From Pontivivens nitratireducens (GTDB taxonomy: Bacteria > Pseudomonadota > Alphaproteobacteria > Rhodobacterales > Rhodobacteraceae), in NCBI RefSeq assembly GCF_014235845.1, contig NZ_JACJUQ010000001.1, forward strand, positions 462,628 through 526,627: a DNA stretch of 64,000 bases, in the 5' to 3' direction. Every line of letters starts with the position of its first letter. The stretch's first letter is position 1. A program made the position numbers and the translations under genes. The notes under the pieces were generated by a model that searched no databases, was not told the DNA's origin, and saw only the letters and a program-made list of their open reading frames with translations. This document shows, in pieces, positions 18,426-27,194 of the stretch.

Positions 18426-20225
18426 TCAGTCTTCAAGCGGATTCAGGGTGACATCCCAGTCATGCCAGCCCTCGGCCGTGACACCCGCGCTGACCAGTTG
18501 GTGCGGCAGAACGTCCTGCGAAGGGCGCCCCGCACCGGTTCGATATGTCGCGCGGACCGTACTGGATGGGCTCAGCTGCCACGAGGGTGGCGGCACCTCT
18601 ATTCCGTCAGGGCTGGCGCTGATCCAGCGGGTTACCAGATCGCTCATCGTGCCGATCCCGTCATGCAGAATGCGCAAATCGCTCAATCCGGGGAAGTTTC
18701 CGCCGCCAGACACCCGGTAGCTGCTTGTGATGACAGCGAAGCGTTGCGCAGGATCCAGCGGTGCGCCACCGTGACGGATATCGACGATGCGGCGCGCGGA
18801 CGGGTCGATCAGCGCACCGGAGACGCAAAAACGCGGCGGTTGCGTCGGGTCTATCCGGTATGTCAGCCCCAGCGCCGCATCGAAATTATAGCCCGGCATT
18901 TCAGGATTTATCAGCGGTTGCGTCGGCTGGTCGGAATGCAGATGCCCCAGATGCAGGCTCGCCATTTCCAGCCAATCAATCATCTGCGCCCCTGTCGCCT
19001 CAACCGCGATGATCCGGTTGGCGAACGGGCACAGATCGGAAATCGCGCTGTGATACAGGGTTCCCGCAGGCAGAGAGGTATAGGCCTCGGGCCCGGAACG
19101 CCCCCCCGTGCGATAGGGGGAAGATACCGCCAGCAGAGGCAATTCCGTGTCGAGCGCGCGTCGTCCGGCATCCAGATAGGCCGCCTGTACCGCGCGAACC
19201 GCCCGACTGTCCGCCACTGCGGCAAAGACCGTGCACAACGGATATGGCGTCCTGCCGATCGGCTCGGCCAGCCGCGCCCGCGTGCGCGCAACATGCGGGG
19301 CTGCGATCGCGGTGATGGCAGGATCGCGCTGAGGAGCCGCCCTGCGAAAGCTGGCCCGATGCGCGCAGACCGACCAGCACTTGCCATCGTGGGCCAGGCT
19401 GAGATCCAGCACCCCGATCCGCTGCCCCGAGGATCCGGCCATGATCGCCGGAGTCCCGTTCAGCGTGCCGGCTATCGGATCTATTCCATCCGCAGGGGGA
19501 AAGTCGGGGCCGGGAAAAACACGATGCTGATGGCCGCACAGAACCACGTCCACACCGTCCAGATTGGCGATGGGCAGGGCGGCCTGCTCATCCAGATCGG
19601 CGTGATCTATCGGCACGATCCCGCTATGCGCCAGCACAACCACGATATCTGCCCCGGCGGCGCGCAGTTCGGGCAGGACGCCGCGTACAGCGTCCACGCT
19701 GTCGCTGACCCGGACGCGGGTGCGCAGATGGTGCCCGTTCCAGCGCATGACACGCGGAGGGACAACGCCGGTGATGCCGACGCGCAGGATCGTATCGTTG
19801 AAAGGCACCTCCAGAATACGGTATGGATCGAACAGCGGCTGCCCCATCGGGCACAGCAGGTTCGCGCATATCATTGGAATGCGCCCCCCCTTCAACACAT
19901 GTTCCAGTGCATCCAGTCCGAAATCCAGATCGTGATTCCCCAGCGTCTGTGCGTCATAGCCCAGCATGTCGAACGCCTGCTGCATGGGGTGGGCAGCATC
20001 CGGCTCCAGATCATCCGTCAGTGCGGAGCCTTGAAATGCGTCCCCGATATCGAACAGCAGACTATGCTTAACCTCGGCCCGGGCCGCGGCGATGGCGGGG
20101 GCGAGCGCTGCCAGCCCGGCATTGTCCACCCCATCCGCCAGCAACCGCGACCCGTCGATCGCCATGTGCAGATCGGTCGTGCAAATCAGTCGCAAGCTGC
20201 CTTGAATCTCAAAATTCCTAGTCAT
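18426..20225 (-). CDS. 5'-nucleotidase / 2',3'-cyclic phosphodiesterase family protein
   Basis: A 599-residue metallophosphoesterase of the UshA/CpdB group. The N-terminal domain has all dinuclear metal motifs: CTTDLHMAI, DIGDAFQGS, LGNHDLDFG, VLAHSG and CGHQHRVFPG. The C-terminal substrate-binding domain has NRIIAVEATGAQ and YNFDAALGLTYRID, where aromatic side chains stack on the base. It would dephosphorylate nucleotides or cyclic nucleotides. CpdB and UshA are exported, but this protein begins MTRNFEIQGSLRLIC with no signal peptide, so it is either cytoplasmic or its start is misplaced. No longer in-frame start with a signal is visible. Confidence 0.85.
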   Translation of the reverse strand: MTRNFEIQGSLRLICTTDLHMAIDGSRLLADGVDNAGLAALAPAIAAARAEVKHSLLFDIGDAFQGSALTDDLEPDAAHPMQQAFDMLGYDAQTLGNHDLDFGLDALEHVLKGGRIPMICANLLCPMGQPLFDPYRILEVPFNDTILRVGITGVVPPRVMRWNGHHLRTRVRVSDSVDAVRGVLPELRAAGADIVVVLAHSGIVPIDHADLDEQAALPIANLDGVDVVLCGHQHRVFPGPDFPPADGIDPIAGTLNGTPAIMAGSSGQRIGVLDLSLAHDGKCWSVCAHRASFRRAAPQRDPAITAIAAPHVARTRARLAEPIGRTPYPLCTVFAAVADSRAVRAVQAAYLDAGRRALDTELPLLAVSSPYRTGGRSGPEAYTSLPAGTLYHSAISDLCPFANRIIAVEATGAQMIDWLEMASLHLGHLHSDQPTQPLINPEMPGYNFDAALGLTYRIDPTQPPRFCVSGALIDPSARRIVDIRHGGAPLDPAQRFAVITSSYRVSGGGNFPGLSDLRILHDGIGTMSDLVTRWISASPDGIEVPPPSWQLSPSSTVRATYRTGAGRPSQDVLPHQLVSAGVTAEGWHDWDVTLNPLED

Positions 20226-20352
20226 GACATCTCTTCTTCACGCATACTCATACATGTTTCGGAACTGACTTGGCCCTCCGTCCAGCCTGGTGGTGTGGCT
20301 GGATCATCGTAAGTAGCTTTGTATACGCAAGCTTTTCTAAAAAGGATCAAAA
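20226..20352. promoter_or_regulatory. Divergent promoter region with a small inverted repeat
   Basis: The 127 bases between the divergent nucleotidase and esterase genes are less GC-rich than the genes. TCCAGCC (20281-20287) and GGCTGGA (20297-20303) form a perfect 7-base inverted repeat, a possible operator. AAAAGGATC precedes the esterase ATG. Confidence 0.35.
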
Positions 20353-21132
20353 ATGGCCTCCATAGAACTAAATCGAATTGTACACCCCGCGCGCGCGAAC
20401 AGTGGCCAACCACCTCTCGTGATTGCGCACGGTCTGTTCGGCTCTGCCCGCAATTGGGGTGTCATTTCGAAACGTCTTTCAGATCTGCGCGACGTGGTAG
20501 CCGTCGATTTGCGCAACCATGGCGGTAGCCCACACAGGTCACCACACAACTATGACGAAATAGCGGCGGATCTGGCGGCCGTGATAAACGATCTGGGGGG
20601 GCAGGCGGACCTGTTGGGGCATTCGATGGGGGGCAAGGCCGCGATGATGCTGGCCCTCACCCAACCTGCGAAGGTGCGAAAGCTGATCGTGGCCGATATC
20701 GCGCCCGTCGCGTATGCGCATGACCATACCAACCACATAGAAATCATGCGCAATCTGGACCTGACGGGCATTAGCCGGCGCTCGGAAGCGGATGCGCGTC
20801 TGGCCGCTGTCCTGCCCGACGCCGGTTTGCGGGCGTTCTTTCTGCAAAGCCTCGACCTGTCTGACGGACCATCGTGGAAGCTCGCCCTGGATATCCTCGA
20901 ACGGGACATGGACAAGATTATAGGTTGGCCGGACGTAAGCGGGCAGTTCACCGGCCCCGCGCTGTTCGTGGTGGGCGGGGCCTCGGATTACCTGACCGAA
21001 GCGCACCACGCCAAGATCACCTCGCATTTCAGTGAGGCAACGTTCCATACGATTCCGGGGGCTGGGCACTGGTTGCACGCCGAACAACCCCGTGCCTTCG
21101 TTGATGTCATCTCCCAATTCCTTGCGGACTGA
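20353..21132 (+). CDS. Alpha/beta hydrolase, YbfF/ABHD11-like esterase
   Basis: A 259-residue esterase. It has IAHGLFGSARNWG (oxyanion-hole HG), the nucleophile elbow GHSMGG with Ser91, and the C-terminal GAGHWLHAEQP containing the catalytic His. The VVAVDLRNHGGSPHR segment is typical of the YbfF branch, which hydrolyses short acyl esters or acyl-CoAs. No signal peptide is present. The ATG is preceded by AAAAGGATCAAAA. It stands alone between a divergent gene and the GreA/GreB-domain gene. Confidence 0.85.
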   Translation: MASIELNRIVHPARANSGQPPLVIAHGLFGSARNWGVISKRLSDLRDVVAVDLRNHGGSPHRSPHNYDEIAADLAAVINDLGGQADLLGHSMGGKAAMMLALTQPAKVRKLIVADIAPVAYAHDHTNHIEIMRNLDLTGISRRSEADARLAAVLPDAGLRAFFLQSLDLSDGPSWKLALDILERDMDKIIGWPDVSGQFTGPALFVVGGASDYLTEAHHAKITSHFSEATFHTIPGAGHWLHAEQPRAFVDVISQFLAD

Positions 21133-21285
21133 TAAGGGGCAGGGGCAATTCCTGCGTCGGATGCGCTGAGCGAGCAGGACACGTTCGCGCCAAGCGGCGC
21201 TGACAACGTCAGGTCCATATCTGGATCCGCTATGCTGACTGGTCGGACCCGAATGCCGCGCTATCGTTGCGTGCAGGAGGATAAC

Positions 21286-21774
21286 ATGAGCCGAGCATTC
21301 GTGAAGGAGGACGACGGGTTGCGGCCCGAGATCTTGCCAGAGCACCCAATCAGCGCCGCACCCAATCTGGTGACGGCGCGCGGTCTGCGCTTGATAGATG
21401 CGCGGATCGCGGAATTGCGGGCGCAGATTGCTGCCGGACCGGATGAGGTGCATCTGGCCCGCCATCGCAGGGATCTGCGATACTGGGATTCCCGCCATGC
21501 CACGGCGCGCCTGACCCACCCGGATACGACGCTGGACACGGTCCAGTTCGCAAGCCGCGTGACCTACGCGACCGAGGACGGCACCGAACATACGATCAAG
21601 CTGACAGGTGAGGATGAGGCGAATCCGACCGATGGCTGCGTCGCCTATACCGCCCCCGTCGCGCGCGCCCTGATGGGGCTGGGCGTGGGCGATACCGCTG
21701 TCGTGACATTGCGAGGAGAGCCGAACGAGATCGAGGTTATCGCCATCGACCTCACACCGGATGAGGGGTGTTAG
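21286..21774 (+). CDS. GreA/GreB-domain transcription factor, variant
   Basis: A 162-residue protein. The C-terminal half, from about residue 80, matches the GreA/GreB C-terminal domain that docks in the RNA polymerase secondary channel (FASRVTYATEDG, IKLTGEDEAN, VARALMGLGVGDTAVV). The N-terminal part has a short helical stretch (RLIDARIAELRAQI) rather than the full two-helix coiled coil of GreA, and the acidic tip of true cleavage factors is not obvious. It could modulate RNA polymerase without cleavage activity. CAGGAGG at 21274-21280 supports the ATG at 21286. Confidence 0.75.
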   Translation: MSRAFVKEDDGLRPEILPEHPISAAPNLVTARGLRLIDARIAELRAQIAAGPDEVHLARHRRDLRYWDSRHATARLTHPDTTLDTVQFASRVTYATEDGTEHTIKLTGEDEANPTDGCVAYTAPVARALMGLGVGDTAVVTLRGEPNEIEVIAIDLTPDEGC

Positions 21775-21854
21775 AACTCCTACGCCTATCCGACGGCGCG
21801 GCATGTTTAAGGACGCGGTTCCCGCCAATCTGATCTCTGCATGACCACATGAAA

Positions 21855-21890
21855 GGGGCGGAACCATGCGGTTCCGCCCCCCTCTGTTTC
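21855..21890. terminator. Bidirectional terminator between GreA-like gene and fadJ
   Basis: GGGGCGGAACC (21855-21865) pairs with the region up to 21880 (GGTTCCGCCCC) around a short loop, then CCCTCTGTTT follows. On the opposite strand the stem is followed by TTTCAT. It lies between converging genes and can serve both. Confidence 0.75.
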
Positions 21891-21907
21891 ACTTAAATAT
21901 GAACGAC

Positions 21908-24115
21908 TTATGCGGCGGCCTTCGCCTCAGGTCCGAAACGGCCGTAGAAGGTTTCACCGTTCTGGGCCATTTCGCGCAGCAGGGCGGGCGTCTCGAACCG
22001 GTCTCCGAACTTCGCGGTCAGATCGTCGCAGATTTCGACGGCCTTTTCCGCGCCCAGAATGTCCAGCCAGGAGAACGGACCACCCGACCACGGCATGAAG
22101 CCCCAGCCCAGGATCGCACCGACATCGCCCTCGCGGATGTCCATCAGCACGCCTTCCTCCAACGCGCGCACGGCCTCCAGAACCTGGCTCATCGCCAAGC
22201 GGTGCTGAACGGTAATCAGATCGGGCTGCTCATCGTTCGGGGCCCACGTGTCGCGCAGGCCGGACCAGAGCATCCCGCGCTTGCCCTTCTCATCATAGTC
22301 GTAGAAGCCCGCGTTGGATTTGCGGCCCAGACGATCCCCCTCGTACAGCTTGGTGATAACGTCGTCCGCACCCGATGCGGGATAGGCGTTGCCCATCGCG
22401 GCCTTGGTCGCCTTCATGATCTTGTAGCCCAGATCAATCGAAGTCTCATCGGTCAGTTGCAGCGGGCCCAGCGGCATGCCGAGTTGCTTGGCCGCGTTCT
22501 CGACCAGCGCAGGCTCGACACCCTCCGCCACCATGCGCGCACCCTCGTTCACATAGGGGATAATGCAGCGGTTGGCGTAGAAGAAGCGGGCGTCGTTGAC
22601 CACGATCGGCGTCTTGCGGATCTGGCGCGCGAAGTCGAGCGATTTGGCCACGGCCCGGTCGCCGGTCTGCTCACCCTTGATGATCTCGACCAGCAACATC
22701 TTGTCCACGGGGGAGAAGAAGTGGATGCCGATGAACTGCTCGGGCCGAACAGACGCCTTGGCCAGCTCGGTAATCGGTAGGGTGGAGGTATTGGTGGCGA
22801 AGATGCAATCCTCACCGACAATCGCCTCGACTTCCTTGGTGATCTCGGCCTTGACGCCGACATCCTCGAACACGGCCTCAACGATCAGGTCGGCCCCGGC
22901 CAGGGCTTGCAGATCGGTGGTCGCGGTGATCTGGCCCAGTACGGTGTCCTTCTTCTCCTGCGTGACCTTCTTGCGGCTCATGCCCTTGTCCAGCAGTTTT
23001 TCGGAGTAGGCCTTGCCCTTGTCCGCGCTCTCCTGCTTCTGGTCGATCAGCACGACCTCGATCCCCGCCATGGCGGAGACATAGGCGATGCCCGCACCCA
23101 TCATGCCCGCGCCCAGGATGCCGACCTTCTTGACCGTCTGGTCATCGACACCATCGGGACGGACGGCGCCCTTCTCCAGCGCTTCCTTGTTGAGGAACAG
23201 CGAACGGATCATCGCGGCGGAGGACGGGTTCATCAGAACCTTGGTGAACCAGCGCGCCTCGATCTTCAACGCGGTGTCGAACGGCACCATGGTCATCTCA
23301 TAGGCGGCGGACAGCAATGCCTTGGCCGCGGGGAACGCGCCCTGCGTCTTGCCGTGAACCATCGCGTTCGCGCCCACGAAGGTCTGGAATCCGGCGGGGT
23401 GATAGGCGGCACCGCCCGGCATCTTGTAGCCCTTGGCGTCCCACGGCTTGACGATATCCGCGTCGGTCGCGGACTTCACCCACTCCTTCGCGCGCGACAG
23501 CAGCTCATCCGCCGGCACGACCTCATCGATCACGCCCGCGCTTTTCGATTTCGCGGGGGCCAGCATCTTGCCCTCCAGCAGCAGGGGGGAGGCCGCCATC
23601 ACGCCCATCATGTGGATCAGGCGCGTGGTTCCGCCCGCACCGGGGAAAATGCCGATGAGGATTTCGGGCAGCCCGATCTTCGCCTTGGGATTGTCCGCCA
23701 CGAACCGGCGGTGGCAGGCCAGACCGATTTCCAGCCCGATGCCGGCAGCAGTACCGGGTGAGGCCCAGGCGACGGGCTTGCCGCCCTTGTTGGTCTTGGC
23801 GTCCATGCTGTTGCGCTCGATCTTGCGCAGCAGCTTGTGCATTTCCATCGTGCCCTCGAACAGGCCGCGCGCGGGTTCGTCGCCGGCATCCTCACGCATT
23901 TTGGCCAGAATGTTGAGGTCCATGCCGCCTGCGAAGTCCTTCTTGGCGGAGGTGATGACGATGCCCTTGACCGCATCGTCACCGATCGCCTTGTCCATCG
24001 CATCGTTGAGGTCCGACAGACCTTCGAGGGTCATGACGTTCATGGATTTGCCGGGCAGATCCCAGCTGAGGGTCGCGATCCCGTCTGTATCGACGTCGTA
24101 GTTGAATATGGTCAT
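21908..24115 (-). CDS. fadJ: Fatty-acid oxidation multifunctional enzyme (enoyl-CoA hydratase / 3-hydroxyacyl-CoA dehydrogenase)
   Basis: A 735-residue two-function enzyme of beta-oxidation. The N-terminal crotonase domain (to about residue 190) keeps both catalytic glutamates: GIGLEIGLACH and GLPEILIGIFPGAGG. The NAD-binding 3-hydroxyacyl-CoA dehydrogenase domain begins near residue 333 (GILGAGMMGAGIAY), with FFSPVDKMLLVEII downstream and two C-terminal dehydrogenase domains. It hydrates trans-2-enoyl-CoA and oxidises the product to 3-ketoacyl-CoA, the substrate of the thiolase encoded just upstream in the same cluster. Length and order match FadB/FadJ alpha subunits. Confidence 0.94.
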   Translation of the reverse strand: MTIFNYDVDTDGIATLSWDLPGKSMNVMTLEGLSDLNDAMDKAIGDDAVKGIVITSAKKDFAGGMDLNILAKMREDAGDEPARGLFEGTMEMHKLLRKIERNSMDAKTNKGGKPVAWASPGTAAGIGLEIGLACHRRFVADNPKAKIGLPEILIGIFPGAGGTTRLIHMMGVMAASPLLLEGKMLAPAKSKSAGVIDEVVPADELLSRAKEWVKSATDADIVKPWDAKGYKMPGGAAYHPAGFQTFVGANAMVHGKTQGAFPAAKALLSAAYEMTMVPFDTALKIEARWFTKVLMNPSSAAMIRSLFLNKEALEKGAVRPDGVDDQTVKKVGILGAGMMGAGIAYVSAMAGIEVVLIDQKQESADKGKAYSEKLLDKGMSRKKVTQEKKDTVLGQITATTDLQALAGADLIVEAVFEDVGVKAEITKEVEAIVGEDCIFATNTSTLPITELAKASVRPEQFIGIHFFSPVDKMLLVEIIKGEQTGDRAVAKSLDFARQIRKTPIVVNDARFFYANRCIIPYVNEGARMVAEGVEPALVENAAKQLGMPLGPLQLTDETSIDLGYKIMKATKAAMGNAYPASGADDVITKLYEGDRLGRKSNAGFYDYDEKGKRGMLWSGLRDTWAPNDEQPDLITVQHRLAMSQVLEAVRALEEGVLMDIREGDVGAILGWGFMPWSGGPFSWLDILGAEKAVEICDDLTAKFGDRFETPALLREMAQNGETFYGRFGPEAKAAA

Positions 24116-24156
24116 TTACTGTCTCCCGTTGGAGGAAAAAGAGGGGTAGGGGGGCA

Positions 24157-24600
24157 TCAGAAGACGCCCCCGATCAGCAATTCCGGGGCCGAGCTTTCAA
24201 GGAAGACCGGGCGGCGAACAATCTCGTTATGCGATATGTGCAACGCGATCTTGTATCCGCCCGCGCGGCGCCGCAGGCCGTAGGTGCAATCGTGCAGGAT
24301 CAGCTCCTCGTCCTCGGCCGTGGCATAGCGCCATGTCACCTCGGCCAGGACGATCCCCGGATCGAATCCACGGATGTCCCGGATGGTCAGTGACACCTTG
24401 GCCAAGCCCAGTTTCGCATAGCTGTCATACACGTTGCGCCCGTAGGGCAGCATTTCCTGCGGGCCATCAATGAGCAGGGTCTGGTGCGGGCGCATCAACA
24501 CGACGGAGGTGTCGTACAGCACGGCCCATTCCTCGTGCCGCTCAGCCTCGAAGGCTGCGCGGAACGTGTTCAGAACGTCGGTGACACCCGCATTCTCCAT
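24157..24600 (-). CDS. Small NTF2-like protein in the beta-oxidation cluster
   Basis: A soluble 147-residue protein with no signal. The pattern [18 protein letters not shown], then [21 protein letters not shown] and [13 protein letters not shown], suggests the cone-shaped NTF2/SnoaL-like fold, in which small ligands bind. The specific role is unknown. It lies three bases after the thiolase stop and 41 bases before fadJ, all on one strand, so it is probably co-expressed with them. Confidence 0.65.
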   Translation of the reverse strand: MENAGVTDVLNTFRAAFEAERHEEWAVLYDTSVVLMRPHQTLLIDGPQEMLPYGRNVYDSYAKLGLAKVSLTIRDIRGFDPGIVLAEVTWRYATAEDEELILHDCTYGLRRRAGGYKIALHISHNEIVRRPVFLESSAPELLIGGVF

Positions 24601-24603
24601 AGC

Positions 24604-25815
24604 TCAGACCCGCTCGATGATCGTGGCCGCGCCCATGCCCGATGCAACGCACAACGTGGCCAGCGCAGTGCCCTTGCCGCTACGCTCCAGCTCATCCAGC
24701 GCGGTGCCGATAATCATCGCGCCGGTCGCGCCCAGCGGGTGGCCCATGGCGATGGACCCGCCGTTGACGTTGACCTTGTCGTGATCGACGTCGAATGCCT
24801 GCATGAAGCGCAGGACGACGGCCGCGAATGCCTCGTTCACCTCGAACAGGTCGATGTCTGAGATGCTCATGCCGGTATCGGCGAGGATCTTCTCCGTCAC
24901 CGGAACCGGGCCGGTCAGCATGATGGTCGGGTCCGTGCCGATCTTGGCGGTGGCGCGAATGCGCGCGCGCGGCTTCAGTCCATGCTTTTCCCCGAATTCC
25001 TTCGTTCCGATCAGCAGACCGGCGGCGCCGTCAACGATCCCCGAGGAGTTGCCCGCATGGTGCACGTGATTGATCTTCTCCAGATGCGGATACTTGAGCA
25101 GGGCCACGGCGTCGAAGCCTGGCATCGTCTCACCCATATCCTTGAACGCCGGTTTCAGCCCGCCCAGCGACTGCATGTCGGTGCCGGGGCGCATGTATTC
25201 GTCACGATCCAGAATCGGCAGGCCGTTCTGGTCGCGCACGGTCATGATGGACTTTTCGAACCGGTTTTCATCCCAGGCCATCGCGGCGCGGCGCTGACTT
25301 TCCATGGCGTAGGCGTCCACGTCGTCACGGCTGAAACCGTATTCCGTCGCCATAATATCGGCGGAAATGCCCTGCGGCACGAAATAGGTCTTCATCGCCA
25401 CCGACGGATCGACAGCGATCGCTGCCCCGTCCGAGCCCATGGGAACGCGGCCCATCATCTCGACCCCGCCGGCGATATAGGCGTGGCCCGCGCCACCGCG
25501 AACCTGATTGCCGGCCAGATTGACGGCCTCCATGCCCGATGCACAGAACCGGTTGATCGACAGGCCGGGGGCACGCTCGTTGAAATCAGAGTAGAGGACC
25601 GCCGTGCGCGCCAGGCAACCGCCCTGTTCGCCGACCTGGGTGACATTGCCCCAGATCACATCCTCGATCTCATCCGTTGCCAGATCGTTGCGCCGCTTCA
25701 ACTCGTTGAGCACTTCGGCTGACAACCGTGCGGAGGTTACCTCATGCAGCGAGCCGTCCTTGCGGCCCTTGCCCCGAGGGGTGCGAACGCTGTCATAGAT
25801 ATAGGCTTCGGTCAT
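24604..25815 (-). CDS. fadA: Acetyl-CoA C-acyltransferase (thiolase)
   Basis: A 403-residue thiolase. The acyl-accepting Cys91 is in [12 protein letters not shown], the [11 protein letters not shown] segment holds the catalytic His, and [15 protein letters not shown] at the C-terminus holds the second Cys. It cleaves 3-ketoacyl-CoA with CoA, the last step of beta-oxidation, working with the fadJ product. The frame is open 29 codons further upstream, but the ATG at 25815 begins [15 protein letters not shown], the conserved thiolase N-terminus, with AAAGGGCGG ahead of it, so I start there. Confidence 0.93.
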   Translation of the reverse strand: MTEAYIYDSVRTPRGKGRKDGSLHEVTSARLSAEVLNELKRRNDLATDEIEDVIWGNVTQVGEQGGCLARTAVLYSDFNERAPGLSINRFCASGMEAVNLAGNQVRGGAGHAYIAGGVEMMGRVPMGSDGAAIAVDPSVAMKTYFVPQGISADIMATEYGFSRDDVDAYAMESQRRAAMAWDENRFEKSIMTVRDQNGLPILDRDEYMRPGTDMQSLGGLKPAFKDMGETMPGFDAVALLKYPHLEKINHVHHAGNSSGIVDGAAGLLIGTKEFGEKHGLKPRARIRATAKIGTDPTIMLTGPVPVTEKILADTGMSISDIDLFEVNEAFAAVVLRFMQAFDVDHDKVNVNGGSIAMGHPLGATGAMIIGTALDELERSGKGTALATLCVASGMGAATIIERV

Positions 25816-25832
25816 AATGATCCGCCCTTTCC

Positions 25833-26174
25833 TTAACTGATCCAGAAATACCAGAGGCGTGCGGCAGCAAATGTGCCGAACACCGCGATGGCCAGTTGCC
25901 ATCTATAGAAAACTTTAAGGGCCCCGGTGTGTGGGGCCAGTTTGTAGGCCAGCAACAGCGTGATCGCCGCGATGACCGGCCAGATGATGCCGTGCTGAAC
26001 CAGCAGCAGCAAAGTGATGGAGGTGAACGCGATGCCCGCGATGACCTGCGCCGCCGCATGGCTCAACGGATTCTCCGGCTCCATGTCGTTCGTGTCGGGC
26101 CGGGCCTCACGCGCGGGCTGGATCACCAGCGACAGCGCGGGAAGGCTCAGCGCGAGCAGCCACCACACGATCAT
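25833..26174 (-). CDS. Hypothetical membrane protein (113 aa)
   Basis: A 113-residue protein with about four hydrophobic segments (residues 2-17, 43-58, 62-80 and 90-110) and a polar loop at residues 20-38 (AREARPDTNDMEPENPL). No family is recognised. It lies between GST and thiolase on the same strand, 17 bases before the thiolase start, so it is probably transcribed with the beta-oxidation genes. Confidence 0.6.
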   Translation of the reverse strand: MIVWWLLALSLPALSLVIQPAREARPDTNDMEPENPLSHAAAQVIAGIAFTSITLLLLVQHGIIWPVIAAITLLLAYKLAPHTGALKVFYRWQLAIAVFGTFAAARLWYFWIS

Positions 26175-26205
26175 GGCTGTCCTCCGTCTATGTGCTTGCG
26201 ACCGC

Positions 26206-26844
26206 TCACGCCTTCCTCGGCATCAGGTCGTAGGGTGCTTTCCAACCGTCCAGCGCCGCGATCCTGTCGAGCCAGGCGGAGATGTTCGGCCAGTCCTCCC
26301 GCTCGAAGCCGAACGGCTCGGGGTAGTAGAGGTACGAGCAGCACGAAAAATCTGCGATGGTCGGCTTGTCCCCGACCAGCCAGTCCTCGGTCGCCAGATG
26401 CTGCTCCAGCACCTGATAGGCCCCGCTCACCCGTCCGCGCAGATATGCGATGACATCGTCGGAGCGTTTCTCCTCAGGCAGGTAGTTGAGCATGAAGCGC
26501 AGCACACCGACCTGCGATGACATCTTGTGATTGTCCCACAGGATCCAACGCAGAACCTCGCGCCGCTCGATGGCGGAGCCTGCGGCGAACTTGCCCGTGA
26601 TCGTGGACAGGTAATCCAGGATGACGCCCGATTGCGTCAGCACCACCTCACCCGTGCGGGTGGCGTGGCGCAGCACCGGGGCCTCACCCATCTCGTTGAT
26701 CTCACGAAATTCGACGGAGCGTGTCTCACCGTTGAAGAAATCCAGAAAGACCGGCGACCAGTTGCAGCCAGACAGCTCCAGCATCAGGGCCGCCTTGTAG
26801 GAATGTCCACTTTCGCCAAAACAATGCAGTTCATATTCGGCCAT
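26206..26844 (-). CDS. Glutathione S-transferase family protein
   Basis: A 212-residue GST-like protein. The thioredoxin-fold half begins YELHCFGESGHSYKAALMLEL, where Ser in SGHSYK may be the catalytic residue, and includes MGEAPVLRHATRTGEVVLTQSGVILDYL, the glutathione-binding cis-Pro and Gln-Ser region. The all-helical second half includes KPTIADFSCCSYLYY, the usual Asp cap motif. It may conjugate glutathione or reduce disulfides. It is the third gene of the minus-strand lipid oxidation cluster. Confidence 0.88.
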   Translation of the reverse strand: MAEYELHCFGESGHSYKAALMLELSGCNWSPVFLDFFNGETRSVEFREINEMGEAPVLRHATRTGEVVLTQSGVILDYLSTITGKFAAGSAIERREVLRWILWDNHKMSSQVGVLRFMLNYLPEEKRSDDVIAYLRGRVSGAYQVLEQHLATEDWLVGDKPTIADFSCCSYLYYPEPFGFEREDWPNISAWLDRIAALDGWKAPYDLMPRKA

Positions 26845-27194
26845 TCGATTTCCTTTTCACGCCCGGTTGCGGGCTAGCGAGGGGTCAGGGAGGGTTCGGC
26901 ATATCCCGCGCTCTTCACGACGCGGGGTCAACCCCTGCCCGGTAGGAGGTGCCGGGTAAGAGGTAAGGTGTCACAGTCCGCGAATATCCGATGGGATATC
27001 AGGTTCTGAAACATCATCCTGTCGTTTCCCCCTCCCGGTCTTTGCGCGGGCGTTGGTGCCCGTCACCTTCCAGAACCTTGCGATATTAACTATCTATAAG
27101 AAAAGATGTTATATATCAATGCTCTGACCGTCGTTGCGTTAACCGGTTCCCCGCGGGGAACCGGTTTTTTGATCGCGGCACGATAGGCGAGCAG
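26845..27194. promoter_or_regulatory. Intergenic region between acyl-CoA dehydrogenase and GST genes
   Basis: About 350 bases with no credible gene. The AT-rich patch at 27078-27120 reads on the minus strand as TTGATA followed after 15 bases by TATAGA, a possible but poorly spaced promoter for GST and the genes beyond it. A long palindrome with a T-run in the plus direction lies at 27141-27171. Confidence 0.4.
27141..27171 (+). terminator. Strong palindromic terminator
   Basis: Positions 27141-27166 form a perfect 26-base palindrome (arm AACCGGTTCCCCG), followed by TTTTTTG on the plus strand. It could end the acyl-CoA dehydrogenase transcript from the minus side, where an A-run precedes the stem, but its T-run fits a plus-strand transcript, and no plus-strand gene is annotated before it. 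Confidence 0.7.

Noticed and set aside
18462..20312. A 616-codon frame opposite the nucleotidase gene
   Set aside because: It has low-complexity Arg/Gln-rich composition and no motif; the minus-strand gene carries all metal-site motifs.
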